Assembly: GCF_014635345.1 (NCBI RefSeq)
Contig: NZ_BMCU01000003.1
Span: 248,001-312,000, forward strand
DNA: 64,000 nt
Direction: 5' to 3'
DNA from: Rhodococcoides trifolii
Lineage (GTDB): Bacteria; Actinomycetota; Actinomycetes; Mycobacteriales; Mycobacteriaceae
Below, one piece after another: positions 63,023 to 64,000 of this stretch; position 1 is the stretch's first letter; each line of letters starts with the position of its first letter. The notes below the pieces were generated by a model that saw only the letters and a list, made by a program, of their open reading frames with translations, was not told the DNA's origin and did not search any database. The position numbers were made by a program, and so were the translations under genes.

Positions 63023-63038
63023 GTTGTACCGGTCCACA
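63023..63038. promoter_or_regulatory. Second LacI operator-like site before the LacI gene
   Basis: GTTGTACCGGTCCACA matches the palindrome at 62929-62944 at 13 of 16 positions, and keeps its ACCGGTCCA core. It lies 13-28 bp before the LacI start, so autoregulation or looping between sites is possible. Confidence 0.6.
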
Positions 63039-63050
63039 GGGAGGAAGTCG

Positions 63051-64000
63051 ATGACGGACACTCGGCGAACTCCGACCATTCGAAGCGTGGCCGCGCACGC
63101 GGGCGTGTCCAAGTCGCTTGTCTCCCTTGTCCTTCGCGGATCTCCGAACGTGAGTGCGGACAAGCGGGCGGCGGTGGAGCGGGCCATCGCGGACCTGGGA
63201 TATCGGCCCAATCTCAGTGCTCGCAGCTTGACACAGCAACGCACACACATCGTCGGCATCCTGGTCAACGACTTGCGCAATCCATGGTTCATCGACTGTC
63301 TCGACGGGATGAACACCGTCTTCGATTCGAACGATCTCAAGATGTTCCTCGGCGACGGTCGGCTGGACCGAAGTTCCGACGAATCTCTGCTGCACAGCTT
63401 TCTGGAAATGCGCCTCGACGGTCTCGTCCTCGTCGGCACCCGCGAACCGTCGTCCATCATCACCGAAGCCGCCGCAGCCATTCCGACCGTCGTGGTCGCG
63501 AGCCGCGATCTCGAACTACCTCATGTCGACGTCGTGGCAAACGACGATCGAGCCGGCACCGGACTCGCCGTCGAGCACCTCCTCGCGCTCGGCCATCGGC
63601 AGATCACCCACATCGCTGGATCGTTCGGTGCAGTGGCCGCCATTCGCGCGGGCGCATATCGAGAGGTCATGGAGTCGCACGGTCTCGGCTCTCGTGTCGC
63701 CGTGGAACTCTGTGACATGACGGAAGAAGGCGGGTACCGGGCGGCCGTACGCGCGCTCGCAGCACCGACGAAGCCCACCGCGCTCTACGCGGTCAACGAC
63801 ATTGCGGCCGTCGGGGCGATGACGGCGTGCCAGGAGCTCGGAGTTGCTGTGCCGCAGGATGTGTCGGTGGTCGGGTACGACAACACCTCCGTTGCGCAGC
63901 TCAGACACGTCTGGCTCACGAGTGTGGACAACGCGAGCGCCGACCTCGGCGTGCGCGCCGCGCGAGCGCTGCTGGCCCGCATCGACGAACCCGGATCCCC
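63051..64000 (+). CDS. LacI family transcriptional regulator 2, truncated at window edge
   Basis: 316 codons are visible and the frame is still open at the edge. Helix-turn-helix IRSVAAHAGVSKSLVSLVLRG, hinge VSADKRAAVERAIADLGYRP, then ligand domain with HIVGILVNDLRNPWF and ALYAVNDIAAVGAM and VVGYDNTSVAQL. ATG 63051 follows AGGGAGG at good spacing. It is divergent to oxidoreductase 5 and probably controls it through the palindromes in the spacer, and perhaps the ABC genes too. Confidence 0.88.
   Translation, partial: MTDTRRTPTIRSVAAHAGVSKSLVSLVLRGSPNVSADKRAAVERAIADLGYRPNLSARSLTQQRTHIVGILVNDLRNPWFIDCLDGMNTVFDSNDLKMFLGDGRLDRSSDESLLHSFLEMRLDGLVLVGTREPSSIITEAAAAIPTVVVASRDLELPHVDVVANDDRAGTGLAVEHLLALGHRQITHIAGSFGAVAAIRAGAYREVMESHGLGSRVAVELCDMTEEGGYRAAVRALAAPTKPTALYAVNDIAAVGAMTACQELGVAVPQDVSVVGYDNTSVAQLRHVWLTSVDNASADLGVRAARALLARIDEPGS

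Noticed and set aside
1-64000. tRNA, rRNA, CRISPR, IS elements, prophage
   Set aside because: No cloverleaf, repeat array, transposase, integrase or phage structural motif was seen in either strand.

Overview
High-GC actinobacterial chromosome, most likely Rhodococcus or a close mycolic-acid-containing relative. From about 6.9 to 46.8 kb the recognisable genes follow the order of the Mycobacterium tuberculosis block Rv3296-Rv3319 (lhr, nei, lpdA, gamma-glutamylcyclotransferase, amiA1/amiB1, deoD, pmmB, upp, Rv3311-like, add, deoA, cdd, sdhCDAB). This comparison is from memory and was not computed. GTG starts, 4-base ATGA/GTGA gene overlaps and candidate leaderless starts (TANNNT 6-8 nt before the start codon) are frequent. 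No rRNA, tRNA, CRISPR, insertion sequence or prophage was recognised, and no gene-free stretch exceeds 300 bp (the longest is 277 bp, 43105-43381).

Layout. 0-3.7 kb: purine catabolism (end of urate oxidase, FAD subunit of xanthine dehydrogenase, a fused 2Fe-2S/molybdenum subunit). 3.7-6.1 kb: Lrp regulator, CPBP membrane protease, NAD(P)-binding oxidoreductase. 6.2-12.2 kb: hypothetical protein, then the DNA-repair pair lhr-nei behind a candidate PafBC-type damage promoter. 12.3-21.4 kb: aminotransferase, LpdA-like quinone reductase, two M20 amidohydrolases with an enoyl-CoA hydratase relative, deoD and a coupled phosphopentose/hexose mutase. 21.4-26.5 kb: agmatine deiminase and N-carbamoylputrescine amidase, TetR, APC permease and universal stress protein. 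26.5-31.6 kb: upp, a small ESX/type VII-associated set with an NlpC/P60 hydrolase, an acidic protein, add. 31.8-41.4 kb: a second APC permease/Usp pair, a PuuB-like oxidase, aldehyde dehydrogenase, Lrp, class III aminotransferase and an amino-acid ABC transporter. 41.4-46.8 kb: deoA, cdd, sdhCDAB.

46.9-64 kb: an acyl-CoA dehydrogenase, then a carbohydrate-type island holding five Gfo/Idh/MocA oxidoreductases, two TIM-barrel isomerase/dehydratase proteins, an SDR, a phytanoyl-CoA-dioxygenase-family enzyme, an MFS transporter, two LacI regulators, a TetR regulator and an ABC importer (ATPase and permease) with no binding protein in view. A 30-bp element is shared (24/30) between the dioxygenase-MFS promoter and the LacI/SDR promoter, and a perfect 16-bp palindrome plus a near copy lie between the last oxidoreductase and its divergent LacI gene. 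These suggest two LacI regulons for an unidentified sugar, cyclitol or glycoside.

How the genes work together. deoD, the mutase, upp, add, deoA and cdd form a dispersed nucleoside-salvage set. Agmatine deiminase and amidase would make putrescine, and the oxidase or aminotransferase plus aldehyde dehydrogenase could carry putrescine to GABA. The two polyamine/amine modules sit as insertions in the otherwise mycobacterial-like gene order.
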